Positions 30,361 through 39,998 of a DNA stretch of 42,500 nt are shown here, piece by piece; positions within the stretch are counted from its first letter, which is position 1, and each line of letters starts with the position of its first letter. A model generated the notes under the pieces. It had not been told where the DNA came from and searched no databases. It saw nothing but the letters and a program-made list of their open reading frames with translations. The stretch is from Dehalococcoidia bacterium (GTDB lineage: Bacteria; Chloroflexota; Dehalococcoidia; UBA3495): the NCBI GenBank assembly GCA_030753265.1, contig JASMCQ010000012.1:1-42500 (forward strand), given 5' to 3'. The position numbers were made by a program, and so were the translations under genes.

Positions 30361-31803
30361 ATGAGAAAAACAAAGATCATCGCGACCATCGGCCCGGCCT
30401 CCCGTGACCCGGAGACCCTGGCCCAAATGATTTCAGCAGGCCTGGATTGTGCCCGCCTGAATTTCTCCCACGGGACCTTCGAGGAACACGGGGAGGTTAT
30501 ACGCACGCTGCGGAGGTTGGCGCTGGAGCAAGGGCGTCCGGTGGCCATCCTCCAAGACCTCGGCGGCATAAAAATGCGCCTGGGCCGGTTGGAGGCACCA
30601 GTTCACCTCAATAACGGGGATGAAGTGACGCTGGCCGCGGAGGCCGGTTTGGGCCGGACCGGCATTCTGCCCTTCCCCCGTCCCGGCGTGCTGCGCGACC
30701 TGCGCCCCGGCCACCAGGTCTTCATCGCCGACGGGACCGTCCGGTTAGAGGTAATTGAGACCGACGGCCTAGAAGTAAAGACCCGGGTGTCCGACGGCGG
30801 CACGGTGTCATCGTTCAAAGGGGTCAATCTGCCAGGCGTGACCATCCACGAGCCGGTGCTGACCGATGAAGACAAGGCCGCCCTCCGGTTCGGGGTGGAG
30901 CAGGAAGTCGACTGGGTGGCGATCTCCTTCGTCCGGACCCTTGAGGACATCCGGTACGCCAAGACCTACCTGGCCAGCATCGGCAGCACGGCCTCGGTCA
31001 TGGCCAAGATGGAGCGAGGAGAAGGCATCGACAACCTGGATGCCATCTTGGAAGCGGTTGACGGAGTGATGGTGGCACGGGGCGACTTGGGCGTGGAAAT
31101 CCCCATGGAACGGGTGCCGGTGGTTCAAAAACAGGTGGTCTCGAAGGCCAACGATGCCGGCAAGGTTTCGGTTATCGCAACCCAGATACTCAGCTCCATG
31201 GTGGCTTCACCCAACCCAACCCGGGCTGAAATATCCGATATCGCCAACGCCGTTCTGGACGGCTGCGATGCGATTCTACTTTCCGACGAGACCGCCGTCG
31301 GAAAGCACCCGGTGGAGACCATCAAAGTTGCCGACGCCACCATCAGGGAAGCCGAGAGAGTCTACCCTTATCACAAGGACCTCCAATCCAGCGGCCGCAC
31401 CCAGGCTATCGCCGCCGCCGCCGCGCACTTGGTTCAGGACCTCCAAGCCAAGCCCATTGTGGTCACCAGTACCGGTCGGGCTGCCTTTCAGGTTTCCCGA
31501 TTCCGGCCCGAAGGCGACATACTCGTTTTTTCCCATGACGCGACGACCCTGAGAAGGGCATCCCTGGGTTGGGGACTGTTTCCCGTGGGTCTGATTCCCC
31601 CGGTGCGGGATGTGGCCAACCTGGTCGCCTCGCTGGTCGAAGCCTCCCTGAAAAGCGGACTGGTCAACGAGACGGACGTGGTAACCATAGTTCATGGGTT
31701 CCTGCCGGGTGTTTCAGGCACGACCAACACCATCCAGATCCTGGACATTCGGGAGTACCTCGAGCACACATCGAGCATCCGATCCCTGGAGGAGAGATCA
31801 TGA
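30361..31803 (+). CDS. pyk: Pyruvate kinase
   Basis: This 480-residue glycolytic enzyme starts MRKTKIIATIGPASRDPETL and has RLNFSHGTFEEH, MAKMERGEGIDNLDAIL, the metal site VMVARGDLGVEIPMERV, VIATQILSSM and PTRAEISDIANAVLDG, and the allosteric-type C-terminal domain. It converts phosphoenolpyruvate and ADP to pyruvate and ATP. Differences from the textbook form are LGGIKMRLG in place of QGPKIRxG, and SDETAVGKHP where SGETAxGKYP is usual. The stop overlaps the ATG of the lipoprotein gene by three bases (ATGA), so the two are translationally coupled, an odd pairing. Confidence 0.95.
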   Translation: MRKTKIIATIGPASRDPETLAQMISAGLDCARLNFSHGTFEEHGEVIRTLRRLALEQGRPVAILQDLGGIKMRLGRLEAPVHLNNGDEVTLAAEAGLGRTGILPFPRPGVLRDLRPGHQVFIADGTVRLEVIETDGLEVKTRVSDGGTVSSFKGVNLPGVTIHEPVLTDEDKAALRFGVEQEVDWVAISFVRTLEDIRYAKTYLASIGSTASVMAKMERGEGIDNLDAILEAVDGVMVARGDLGVEIPMERVPVVQKQVVSKANDAGKVSVIATQILSSMVASPNPTRAEISDIANAVLDGCDAILLSDETAVGKHPVETIKVADATIREAERVYPYHKDLQSSGRTQAIAAAAAHLVQDLQAKPIVVTSTGRAAFQVSRFRPEGDILVFSHDATTLRRASLGWGLFPVGLIPPVRDVANLVASLVEASLKSGLVNETDVVTIVHGFLPGVSGTTNTIQILDIREYLEHTSSIRSLEERS

Positions 31804-32843
31804 GCCGGTTCCCCCGCCGTGCAACCGGACTGCTGTTTGCCCTGCTGCTCACGGTGGCCCTGGTTGGTTGCGCCGAAGCCACGCCGGTCCCAACGGCCAC
31901 GCCTACACCGACCGCGACCCCGGTGCCGACGCCGACGCCGGTCCCAGCCACCGTGGTGGTACTTGGCGACATCTCTCTGCCCGCGCCCGACCCCGACCGG
32001 CTGGCCAAACTGTCTCACCTGCTTTCCGTGGTGCCCAGCGGGTACAACTCAGCGATTTTCATGGATGCCCAGGCCCTGGAGAGTAGCCAGGCGCTCAAGG
32101 ATGCCCTCAGCTTGGAATCCCTGGGGCTGGCCGGGACGCTGCCGGGTGCGGCCACCGGGCTAGTCAGCCGGCTGGTGCTGGCCACGGGCGAAGGTGGACA
32201 AGGAGCTTTCACCGTGCTGGATGGGTCCTTCGACGTTTCAGCCCTCCTGGACGTGGCCAGCGGCTTTGGAATATCCGTCGGCAGCCCGGAACCCGAGGCA
32301 TACCGGGAGCATCGGGTCTGGAGTATGGACGTGTTCGGGTTGACGCTGGCCGTCGGCGAGGCCGATGATTCCACGGTGGTATTTGCCTCGGGGTCACCCC
32401 TGGGTGGGGCCCCGGCGGTGGAACTGGTCAAAGGCGCGCTGGACGTATTCGACGGACTCCAACCCAGCCTGCTGGACGACCCGGAGATCCGGGGCCTCGT
32501 CGATCAGCTACCCTCGGGCTTCGCCGCCACCGTGATCCGCAATTGCGGCGACCTGGGAGAACTGGGTGCGATAATCGACCTGCCCGGTTGCGCCGGCGCG
32601 GCGGTAAGCGCCGGCCTGCAAGCGGACCAGACCGTGGTTTTCTACGGCCTGGCCAGCTTCGAAGACGAGTCCATGGCGACGGCGGCGCTGGAAACGGCTC
32701 TGGAACGGATCGAGGAGGGAGTGGATCTATCCTTCGGGGAGTTGGCGTTGGACCGGGAAGGCTCGCTGGTCTTAGCCAGGGTCCTGGTCGACCCGGACCA
32801 GGTGGCCGAGGCAGCCCGGTCCCTGACAATGCCGCAGCAGTAA
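31800..32843 (+). CDS. Lipoprotein with Thr-Pro linker, unassigned
   Basis: This 347-residue protein has a signal peptide (RRATGLLFALLLTVALVGC) with lipobox LVGC, so it is anchored outside. A TATPTPTATPVPTPTP linker follows. The rest is a secreted domain with beta-strand-rich sequence such as LVLATGEGGQGAFTVLDGSFD and VFGLTLAVGEADDSTVVFASGS. It resembles DUF3352-type proteins and shares a layout with the lipoprotein at 39999-41462 (phospho-free scaffold of ..DLESI/ALESS..ALKDAL). The start ATG 31800 overlaps the pyk stop. No catalytic motif is seen, so the role is unknown, perhaps envelope maintenance. Confidence 0.72.
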   Translation: MSRFPRRATGLLFALLLTVALVGCAEATPVPTATPTPTATPVPTPTPVPATVVVLGDISLPAPDPDRLAKLSHLLSVVPSGYNSAIFMDAQALESSQALKDALSLESLGLAGTLPGAATGLVSRLVLATGEGGQGAFTVLDGSFDVSALLDVASGFGISVGSPEPEAYREHRVWSMDVFGLTLAVGEADDSTVVFASGSPLGGAPAVELVKGALDVFDGLQPSLLDDPEIRGLVDQLPSGFAATVIRNCGDLGELGAIIDLPGCAGAAVSAGLQADQTVVFYGLASFEDESMATAALETALERIEEGVDLSFGELALDREGSLVLARVLVDPDQVAEAARSLTMPQQ

Positions 32844-32910
32844 CGGCGGCCCGAGGCACGGTAAACGGGCTCAATAGCAACTCATTGCAACCCAGGGGGT
32901 AGCTCAGAAG

Positions 32911-33489
32911 ATGAAAGTAACCGAACGAACGCGCATCCGGACTCATCCGGAACGGGCCGTACCCGGCGAGGCCGCCGATATCCTGTCGGAGGGTCTGGTG
33001 GCGCATCTGGGGCTCGTGCAGGACGGCCAGCCGGTAGTGATACCCCTCTCTTACCACTACGATCTCGCGAAGCCGGACCGCATGTATCTCCACGGCGCGG
33101 TCAAGAGTCGAGCCCTCGAACATCTCGCCAACGGGGTACCCGTATGCGTAACGGTGACCCTTGTGGACAGCCTGGTCTACTCACGAAAGGCTATGAACCA
33201 CTCGATGAACTACCGGAGTGTCGTTCTGTTCGGCAAGGCCACAGCCATCACGGATCAGTCTGAAAAGTTTGAGCTGTTGGACCGGATGGTGCGCCGTTAC
33301 TTTCCCGGCCGCGCCATCGGCCGCGACTATGAACCGCCGCCGCCGGCCGACCTCGGCATTACCGCGATGGTGGAGGTACGGATCGAAGAGTGGAACGCCA
33401 AGGCCCGGCGGGGCGGTCCCACCGGCCCGGACGACGACAAGCCCGGCGCGCCCGGCACGGCTGGTATTGTTGAACTCGGCCGAGGCTAG
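32911..33489 (+). CDS. Pyridoxamine 5'-phosphate oxidase-like flavin-binding protein
   Basis: This 192-residue split-barrel protein carries LVAHLGLVQDGQPVVIPLSYHYD, MYLHGAVKSRALEHLANGVPVCVTVTLVDSLVYSR and NYRSVVLFGKATAITDQSEK. It belongs to the NimA/COG3467-type flavin nucleotide-binding group. Members reduce or bind small molecules with FMN or F420, or act in antibiotic resistance. The C-terminal 25 residues are Gly/Pro/Asp-rich and not conserved. It lies 67 bases after the lipoprotein gene on the same strand. The substrate cannot be told. Confidence 0.85.
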   Translation: MKVTERTRIRTHPERAVPGEAADILSEGLVAHLGLVQDGQPVVIPLSYHYDLAKPDRMYLHGAVKSRALEHLANGVPVCVTVTLVDSLVYSRKAMNHSMNYRSVVLFGKATAITDQSEKFELLDRMVRRYFPGRAIGRDYEPPPPADLGITAMVEVRIEEWNAKARRGGPTGPDDDKPGAPGTAGIVELGRG

Positions 33490-33497
33490 CCCGCCGC

Positions 33498-34943
33498 CTA
33501 AGACCGGGGAAGGTTGCTCTTGCCCATCAGGTAGGAGTCCACGCCCCGGGCTGCTTCCCGGCCCTCGGCAATAGCCCAGACCACCAGCGATTGTCCCCGC
33601 GCCGCATCGCCACCGGCAAATACGCCGGGGACGCTGGTCATCTTGTTCCCGTCGGTCTTCACGTTACCCCGGCCGTCCAGTTTCACCCCAATTTGGGCCA
33701 GCATCCCGTCATGCTGCGGGTGGAGGAATCCCATCGCCAGCAGCACCAGGTCGGTTTCCACGATGAAGTCGCTGTCCGCAACTTCCCTCATGCCGGGCCG
33801 GCCATTATTGCTCGGTTGGTCCCACTGGACCCGGACGGCGTGCAGCCGCTCCACCGTGCCGTTGCTGCCCATAAATGCCTTGGTTAGAACGTTATAGTCT
33901 CGGACGCCGCCCTCTTCGTGAGCCGGGGACAAGCGTAAGACGGCGGGCCACTGCGGCCAGGGGTTATGGGGCTGCCTCTCCACGGGCGGTTCAGGCAAGA
34001 GTTCATACTGGAAAACGACATTGGCGCCCTGCCGGAGTGCCGTGCCCAGGCAGTCGGCTCCGGTATCGCCGCCACCCAAGATCACCACTCGTTTGCCCTC
34101 GGCGGTGATACGCTCCGACGGATCGAGTTCTTCGCCATCCAATATCCGGTTCTGCTGCGTCAGGTACTCCATGGCCAGGTGAATGCCGCCCAGCTCCCGG
34201 CCAGGAACGGGCAAGTCCCGCGCCTGGGTCGAGCCACAAGTAAGACAGACGGCGTCGAAGTCCGCCAGCAACATTTCCACCGGGTAGCTCACTCCCACGT
34301 CGACTCCGGTCTTAAAGGTGACCCCTTCCGCGGCCAACAGGTCGATCCGGCGGCGCACCACCTGCTTGTCGAGCTTGAAGTCAGGTATTCCCAGGGCCAA
34401 TATGCCGCCGATCCGATCGGCCCGTTCGAAGACGGTGACTGAGTGGCCGGCGCGGTTGAGCTGTTGGGCCGCCGCCAGTCCCGCCGGACCCGAGCCCACC
34501 ACCGCGACTCTCTTGCCGGTGCGCGCCTCGGGAGGCTCAGGCTTGATCCAGCCCTCGGCGAAACCCCGTTCGGCGATCTGCTTCTCGATATACTCGATGG
34601 TCACCGGGTCGCCATTGATGCTCAAGACGCATGAAGCCTCACACGGAGCGGGGCACACGCGGCCCGTGAATTCGGGGAAGTTGTTGGTGGCCAGGAGTAC
34701 TTCCAGGGCTTGTTCCCAATTGCCCAGGTACACCTGGTGGTTGAACTCCGGGATTACGTTCCCGAGGGGGCATCCCATATGGCAGAAGGGAACGGCACAG
34801 TCCATGCACCGGGAGCCCTGCTCCTGCGCCTGGACATCGAGCCAGGGCACGTAAAGCTCCTGGTAGTCTTCGGTTCTTTCGAGCACGGGCCGCCTCTCCG
34901 GTGTCTGGCGCCCGGCGTCCATGAATCCAGTGGGCTTACCCAT
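33498..34943 (-). CDS. gltD: Glutamate synthase small subunit
   Basis: This 481-residue protein has N-terminal 4Fe-4S cysteines (CMDCAVPFCHMGC and CPAPCEASC), then the FAD loop VVGSGPAGLAAA and NADPH loop VILGGGDTGADCLG, ending with GVFAGGDAARGQSLVVWAI. It passes electrons from NADPH to the large subunit. Its ATG (34943) overlaps the gltB stop by 8 bases as ATGGGTAA, so translation is coupled. An in-frame start further upstream lies inside gltB and is less likely. It is the last gene of the gltB-gltD pair; the neighbour beyond the stop is convergent. Confidence 0.95.
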   Translation of the reverse strand: MGKPTGFMDAGRQTPERRPVLERTEDYQELYVPWLDVQAQEQGSRCMDCAVPFCHMGCPLGNVIPEFNHQVYLGNWEQALEVLLATNNFPEFTGRVCPAPCEASCVLSINGDPVTIEYIEKQIAERGFAEGWIKPEPPEARTGKRVAVVGSGPAGLAAAQQLNRAGHSVTVFERADRIGGILALGIPDFKLDKQVVRRRIDLLAAEGVTFKTGVDVGVSYPVEMLLADFDAVCLTCGSTQARDLPVPGRELGGIHLAMEYLTQQNRILDGEELDPSERITAEGKRVVILGGGDTGADCLGTALRQGANVVFQYELLPEPPVERQPHNPWPQWPAVLRLSPAHEEGGVRDYNVLTKAFMGSNGTVERLHAVRVQWDQPSNNGRPGMREVADSDFIVETDLVLLAMGFLHPQHDGMLAQIGVKLDGRGNVKTDGNKMTSVPGVFAGGDAARGQSLVVWAIAEGREAARGVDSYLMGKSNLPRS

Positions 34944-37900
34944 GGTGAGTCGCCTGCAGTTCCGTCTTGCCCTTCGCCCGCGCCTCATCCAGTACCCGCC
35001 GGTAATCCCTAGGCATGACCTTCTTGAACCGGGGCAGAGCCTCGTCCCAGTTAGCCAGGATTCGGCGGGCCGGCCCGCTGCCGGTGAGCTTCAAATGCTC
35101 TTCAATCATGCGCTTGAGCGTCGCCACGTCCTCGGGGTCGGTGACCGGTTCGAGGTCCGCCAGGCCCGGGTTGAAGCGAATCTCAAAGTCGCCGTCCTCA
35201 TCGTTGACGAAGGCGATGCCCCCGCTCATCCCGGCGGCAAAGTTGCGGCCCGTTCGCCCCAACACCACCACCACTCCGCCGGTCATATATTCGCAAGCGT
35301 GGTCCCCAACTCCCTCGACGATAGCGTGCACGCCGCTGTTGCGGACACAGAATCGCTCGCCGGCGAGGCCTCGAATATATACCTGGCCGCCGGTGGCGCC
35401 GTACAGCACCACGTTGCCTATCAAAATGTTCTCTTCAGGGACAAAGCTGGCATCGCTGGGTGCGCAGACCACGATGCGGCCTCCGGTCATCCCTTTGCCC
35501 AAGTAGTCGTTGGTGTCCCCTTCCAGGTGAACGTCGATCCCCTTGGCCAGGAAGGCACAGAAGCTCTGACCCGCCGAGCCGGTGAAATTGATTCTGATCG
35601 TCTCGGGCGGAAGGCCCTCCTCGCCGTACCGTTTGGCAACCTTGCCACTGAGCATGGCGCCGACGGTCCGGTTGGCATTGCAGATGGGCAGCTCTATCTT
35701 CACCCGTTCCTTATTATTCAAAGCCGGCTCGGCCAACTCGATCAACTGGTGGTCCAGCGCCCGGTCCAAGCCATGGTCCTGCTCCTCACAGCAGTGTGCC
35801 GCCTCGTCGGGGCTTCTGGGCTGCTGCCGGTAGAGTAGCCGGGCCAGGTCTACTCCCTTGGCCTTCCAGTGGTAGACGGCCTCTCGGGCGTCCAACAGGT
35901 CCGCCCGGCCCACCATCTCGTTGACCGTGCGGAAGCCCAGCTCGGCCATGATTTCTCGCATCTCTTCGGCCACGAAGTTGAAGTAGCTGACCAGGTACTC
36001 CGGCTGGCCGGTAAACCGCTTGCGCAGCTCCGGGTCCTGAGTCGCGATACCCACCATGCAGGTCCCCAGGTGGCACTTGCGCAGCATGATACAGCCGTTG
36101 ACGATCAGGGGTGCAGTAGCGTATCCGAACTCCTCAGCCCCCAGCAGCGCGGCGATAACCGTGTCCCGGCCTGTCTTGAGTTGGCCGTCGGCCTGCACCA
36201 CGATCCGGCCCCGCAACCCGTTGGCAACCAGGACCTGTTGGGTCTCGGCAATGCCCAGCTCCCACGGGAGCCCGGCGTGTTTGATGGACGACTCAGGCGA
36301 ATTGCCGGTGCCGCCGTCGTGGCCGCTGATGAGGACCACGTCGGCGTGACCCTTGGCTACCCCGGCGGCCACGGTGCCCACGCCCACCTCGGCGACCAAC
36401 TTCACGTGTATCCTGGCCTCAGGATTGATGTTCTTCAAATCGTGGATCAGCTGAGCCAGATCCTCGATGGAGTATATGTCGTGGTGAGGCGGCGGGGAGA
36501 TCAGCTCCACGCCCGGGGTTGTCCGGCGGACCCAGCCGATGTACTCGTCTATTTTGTTCCCGGACAACTGGCCGCCTTCGCCGGGTTTGGAGCCCTGGGC
36601 CATTTTTATCTGCAGATCCGTGGCGTTGACCAGGTAGTTTGCGGTGACGCCGAACCGCCCCGAAGCCACCTGTTTCATCGCGCTGCTGCGAGAGTCGCCG
36701 TTGGCGTCGGGGGTGTAGCGGTGGAAATCCTCTCCACCCTCGCCGGTGTTGCTCCGCGCTCCCATCCGGTTCATGGCTATGGCTATAGTCTCGTGGGATT
36801 CCCGGCTGATGGAGCCAAGGGACACCGCCCCGGTTGCGAACCGTTTGACGATCTCCGACGCCGGCTCGACTTCCTCCAAGGGAACCGCAGCCTGGGTCTT
36901 CTTCAACTCCAACAGCCCGCGCAGGGTGGCCATCTTCTGGCTCTGGTCATTGACCAAACTGGCAAATTCTTTGTAGGTCTCCCAATTGTTGGACCGTGTC
37001 GCGTCCTGCAGTTTGGCGATGACCTCCGGGTTCCATTGGTGAAACTCCCCGTGCCGGCGCCACTGGTAGAAACCACCCGTCATCAACTCCCGCTGGCTGG
37101 ACGGGTGCTGAGATTCGAAGGCGGATCGGTGCCGCTGGAGGACCTCTTCCTCGACGGCGTCCAAGCCGATGCCCTGGATTCGAGATGGGGTCCAGCTAAA
37201 ATACTCGTCGACCAACTCCTGGTTCAGCCCGATGGCCTCGAAGATCTGGGCCCCCCGGTAGCTCCGGACCGTGGATATGCCCATCTTGGACATGACCTTC
37301 AGGACGCCCTTCTGGTTGGCTTTGATGTAGTTCTTCTCGGCGTAATCCGGCTTGGTGCCGTTCAACTCCTCAGCCGCGGCCATCTCGCGGACTGTCGCCA
37401 GGGCCAGGTACGGGTTTACGGCCCCGGCCCCGTACCCGATGAGCAGGGAAAAGTGGTGCACCTCCCGAGGCTCGCCGGACTCCACCACCAGCCCCACCTT
37501 GGTGCGGGTGCCCTCGCGGATCAGGTGATGGTGCACCGCCGCCGTGGCCAGCAGGCTGGGAATGGGAGCATGTTGCCGGTCCACACCCCGGTCGGAAAGG
37601 ATGATGATGCTGTAGCCATCCCGGATGGCCCGGGATGCTTCGGCGCGCAGCCGGTCCAAGGCCGACTTCAGAGAGTTCGGCCCGTGCAGGGCGTCAAACA
37701 GGCTGGACAAGGTTATGGACCGGACTTCCCCAACATTGACCTCCCGGATCTTCTGTAGGTCCCGGTCGGAGATAATCGGTGACATCAACTGCAACTGGTG
37801 ACAGTGCTTTGCCGTCTCTTCGAAGAGGTTCTGGTCACAGCCGATGAAAGACTGAAGGGAGGTCACCAACTCCTCCCGAATAGCGTCCAACGGCGGATTG

Positions 37901-39522
37901 GTCACCTGGGCGAAGAACTGCTTGAAGTAGTTGAACAGCAGTTGGTTCTGGTCGGACAACACCGCCAGGGGGGTGTCGTTCCCCATGGAGCCGACCGCTT
38001 CGGCGCCGTGGCGGGCCATGGGCGCGGTCAGCATGCGAAGCTCTTCCATGGTATAACCGAAGGCCTGCTTCTGCTGCCGCAAATCGGAACGGCCGTCACT
38101 GTTAGCTCCGGCCCCTGGGGAAGACGCGGCGGCGAGGCCGGCCGGTTCAGGCAGGTCATCCAGGGCCACCTTGTAGTCGTTCAACCACTGGCCGTAGGGC
38201 TGCCGACTGGCCAGTTTGTGCTTCAACTCCTCGTCACCGATAATCCGCCCTTCTTCAAGGTTGACCAGGAACATCCGGCCGGGTTGAAGCCTGCCTTTCT
38301 CTTTAATCTGCGACGGAGGGATGTTCAGCACGCCCGTTTCCGAGGACATCACCAGCTTGTCGTCTTTGGTAATGGTGTAGCGGAAGGGGCGGAAGCCGTT
38401 CCGGTCGAGCAGGGCGCAGATGCTGCGCCCGTTGCTGGAAACGATCATCGCCGGGCCGTCCCACGGCTCCATCAGGCAGGAATGGTACTCGAAGAAGTCC
38501 TTCTTCTCCTGGATCATGGTTGTGTGCTGCTCCCACGCCTCAGGGATCAGCATGAGCATGGCGTGGTCCAGGTCCCGTCCGGTCATGAGCAACAGTTCCA
38601 GGGCGTTGTCGATGCTGGCAGTATCGCTGGCCCCCGCTGTCATGATGGGCGGGATCTTGCGCATATCCTCGCCAAACAGCGTCGACTGAAACTGGGCCTC
38701 GCGGGCATGCATCCAGTTGAGGTTACCTCGCAGGGTGTTGATCTCACCGTTGTGGGCCAAATACCGGTAGGGGTGAGCCAGCTTCCAGTGTCCCAGGGTA
38801 TTGGTGCTGAACCGGGAGTGGACCAGCCCGAAGGCGCTCACCAACGTCTCGTCGGCCAGGTCCCGGTAGAACCCCAAGATCTGGTGGGCCAACAGCAGGC
38901 CTTTGTAGACGATGGTGTTGCAAGACAGGCTGCAAATATAGAAATAGTCGGCCTCTTCGTCGGTGAGGCCCCAATCTTCCGCGCCGTGTTCTATCACCTT
39001 GCGGACCACGTAGAGCTTTCGCTCCAGTTGGTCTCGGCCGTCGATCCGGGAGCCAGGGCCGATGAACACCTGCCAGATACTGGGGCAAACGCGGCGGGAA
39101 TCCCGGCCCAGTTTGCTGGGGTCCACGGGCACTTCTCGCCAACCCAAGAACTCCAACCCTTCTTGCTCGATGACCCGCTCCACCAGTCCCCGGCATTTCT
39201 CTTGACTCTCGGGTTGGGGGGGTAAAAACACCATGCCGACCCCGTAGTCCCCATCAGCGGGTAGGTCGATGCCCAACCGGGAACCTTCCGCCCGGAAAAA
39301 CCGGTGGGGCATTTGGATGAGGATGCCGGCCCCGTCGCCGGTCTCCGGGTCGCAGCCGGCGGCTCCCCGGTGGCCGAGGTTGACCAGCACTTGCAGTGAC
39401 TCACCGATTATCTGGTGTGACTTCTCGCCCCTGATGTTAGCGACTACACCTACGCCGCAACTATCATGCTCTTGCTCGGGCGAATACAGCCCTTGCCGGG
39501 CCAGCTCTTTAAATGGGTTCAT
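34936..39522 (-). CDS. gltB: Glutamate synthase large subunit
   Basis: This 1528-residue protein begins with a 21-residue propeptide ending EHDS and then Cys22 (CGVGVVANI), the N-terminal nucleophile of the glutamine amidotransferase domain. The central domain, the FMN domain and the 3Fe-4S site follow (CIMLRKCHLGTC, spacing C-x5-C-x4-C). Then comes VGIATQDPELRKRF and the C-terminal GXGXG beta-helix (GKGMTGGRIVVCAPS, GDHACEYMTGG). It makes glutamate from 2-oxoglutarate and glutamine. The length is normal. It is encoded with gltD in one overlapping pair. The leader is AT-rich, with a minus-strand TATAAT near 39782-39787. Confidence 0.96.
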   Translation of the reverse strand: MNPFKELARQGLYSPEQEHDSCGVGVVANIRGEKSHQIIGESLQVLVNLGHRGAAGCDPETGDGAGILIQMPHRFFRAEGSRLGIDLPADGDYGVGMVFLPPQPESQEKCRGLVERVIEQEGLEFLGWREVPVDPSKLGRDSRRVCPSIWQVFIGPGSRIDGRDQLERKLYVVRKVIEHGAEDWGLTDEEADYFYICSLSCNTIVYKGLLLAHQILGFYRDLADETLVSAFGLVHSRFSTNTLGHWKLAHPYRYLAHNGEINTLRGNLNWMHAREAQFQSTLFGEDMRKIPPIMTAGASDTASIDNALELLLMTGRDLDHAMLMLIPEAWEQHTTMIQEKKDFFEYHSCLMEPWDGPAMIVSSNGRSICALLDRNGFRPFRYTITKDDKLVMSSETGVLNIPPSQIKEKGRLQPGRMFLVNLEEGRIIGDEELKHKLASRQPYGQWLNDYKVALDDLPEPAGLAAASSPGAGANSDGRSDLRQQKQAFGYTMEELRMLTAPMARHGAEAVGSMGNDTPLAVLSDQNQLLFNYFKQFFAQVTNPPLDAIREELVTSLQSFIGCDQNLFEETAKHCHQLQLMSPIISDRDLQKIREVNVGEVRSITLSSLFDALHGPNSLKSALDRLRAEASRAIRDGYSIIILSDRGVDRQHAPIPSLLATAAVHHHLIREGTRTKVGLVVESGEPREVHHFSLLIGYGAGAVNPYLALATVREMAAAEELNGTKPDYAEKNYIKANQKGVLKVMSKMGISTVRSYRGAQIFEAIGLNQELVDEYFSWTPSRIQGIGLDAVEEEVLQRHRSAFESQHPSSQRELMTGGFYQWRRHGEFHQWNPEVIAKLQDATRSNNWETYKEFASLVNDQSQKMATLRGLLELKKTQAAVPLEEVEPASEIVKRFATGAVSLGSISRESHETIAIAMNRMGARSNTGEGGEDFHRYTPDANGDSRSSAMKQVASGRFGVTANYLVNATDLQIKMAQGSKPGEGGQLSGNKIDEYIGWVRRTTPGVELISPPPHHDIYSIEDLAQLIHDLKNINPEARIHVKLVAEVGVGTVAAGVAKGHADVVLISGHDGGTGNSPESSIKHAGLPWELGIAETQQVLVANGLRGRIVVQADGQLKTGRDTVIAALLGAEEFGYATAPLIVNGCIMLRKCHLGTCMVGIATQDPELRKRFTGQPEYLVSYFNFVAEEMREIMAELGFRTVNEMVGRADLLDAREAVYHWKAKGVDLARLLYRQQPRSPDEAAHCCEEQDHGLDRALDHQLIELAEPALNNKERVKIELPICNANRTVGAMLSGKVAKRYGEEGLPPETIRINFTGSAGQSFCAFLAKGIDVHLEGDTNDYLGKGMTGGRIVVCAPSDASFVPEENILIGNVVLYGATGGQVYIRGLAGERFCVRNSGVHAIVEGVGDHACEYMTGGVVVVLGRTGRNFAAGMSGGIAFVNDEDGDFEIRFNPGLADLEPVTDPEDVATLKRMIEEHLKLTGSGPARRILANWDEALPRFKKVMPRDYRRVLDEARAKGKTELQATHHG

Positions 39523-39998
39523 CTGGTGTTTCCTGGCTTAAGGTTTTCGAACAACGAGTCTCGCATCTGGGCCCGCCAACGAATAACCGTGGCCGCCTGC
39601 TCGCAAGCCCGTGGAGCGCCCCGCAATCGAGGGCTCGAATAATTATTTGATAAATATATCACAATCGATTACGGTCTCAAAAGGCCCGAGGTCTCGGCTC
39701 TCCGGATTCCAATAGCAAAAGGCCGGCCCCGCCAGCTTGGAAAAGTTTCTCCCGCCAAGCGTATCTGCCAAGTTAGTAGAGTATTATAACCTGCTATTTA
39801 GAATATGAGTAGCCCCAAAAGCCAAACTTTCACACCAAAATGTTAAATCTTTGTTACGAAATGCGATTCGAAGTGGAAAAACTCTCCCACTTTCTCCACC
39901 AGTAGCCAGCCGGGCGTTCCAAGACCACTCCGGAATCCGGCCATTCCGAAGGGCCGCAGCCGGCCCGGCGGCCTCGGATGGACTTCGGTCCTCACCCC
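39523..39998. other. AT-rich intergenic region upstream of gltB
   Basis: This region of 476 bases is clearly richer in A and T than its surroundings. It holds a minus-strand TATAAT near 39782-39787 and an imperfect palindrome TTGATAAATATATCACAA (about 39647-39664) that may bind a regulator. AAGTGG...CCACTT (39871-39893) may lie near the end of the adjoining lipoprotein transcript. No gene was recognised. Confidence 0.45.
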
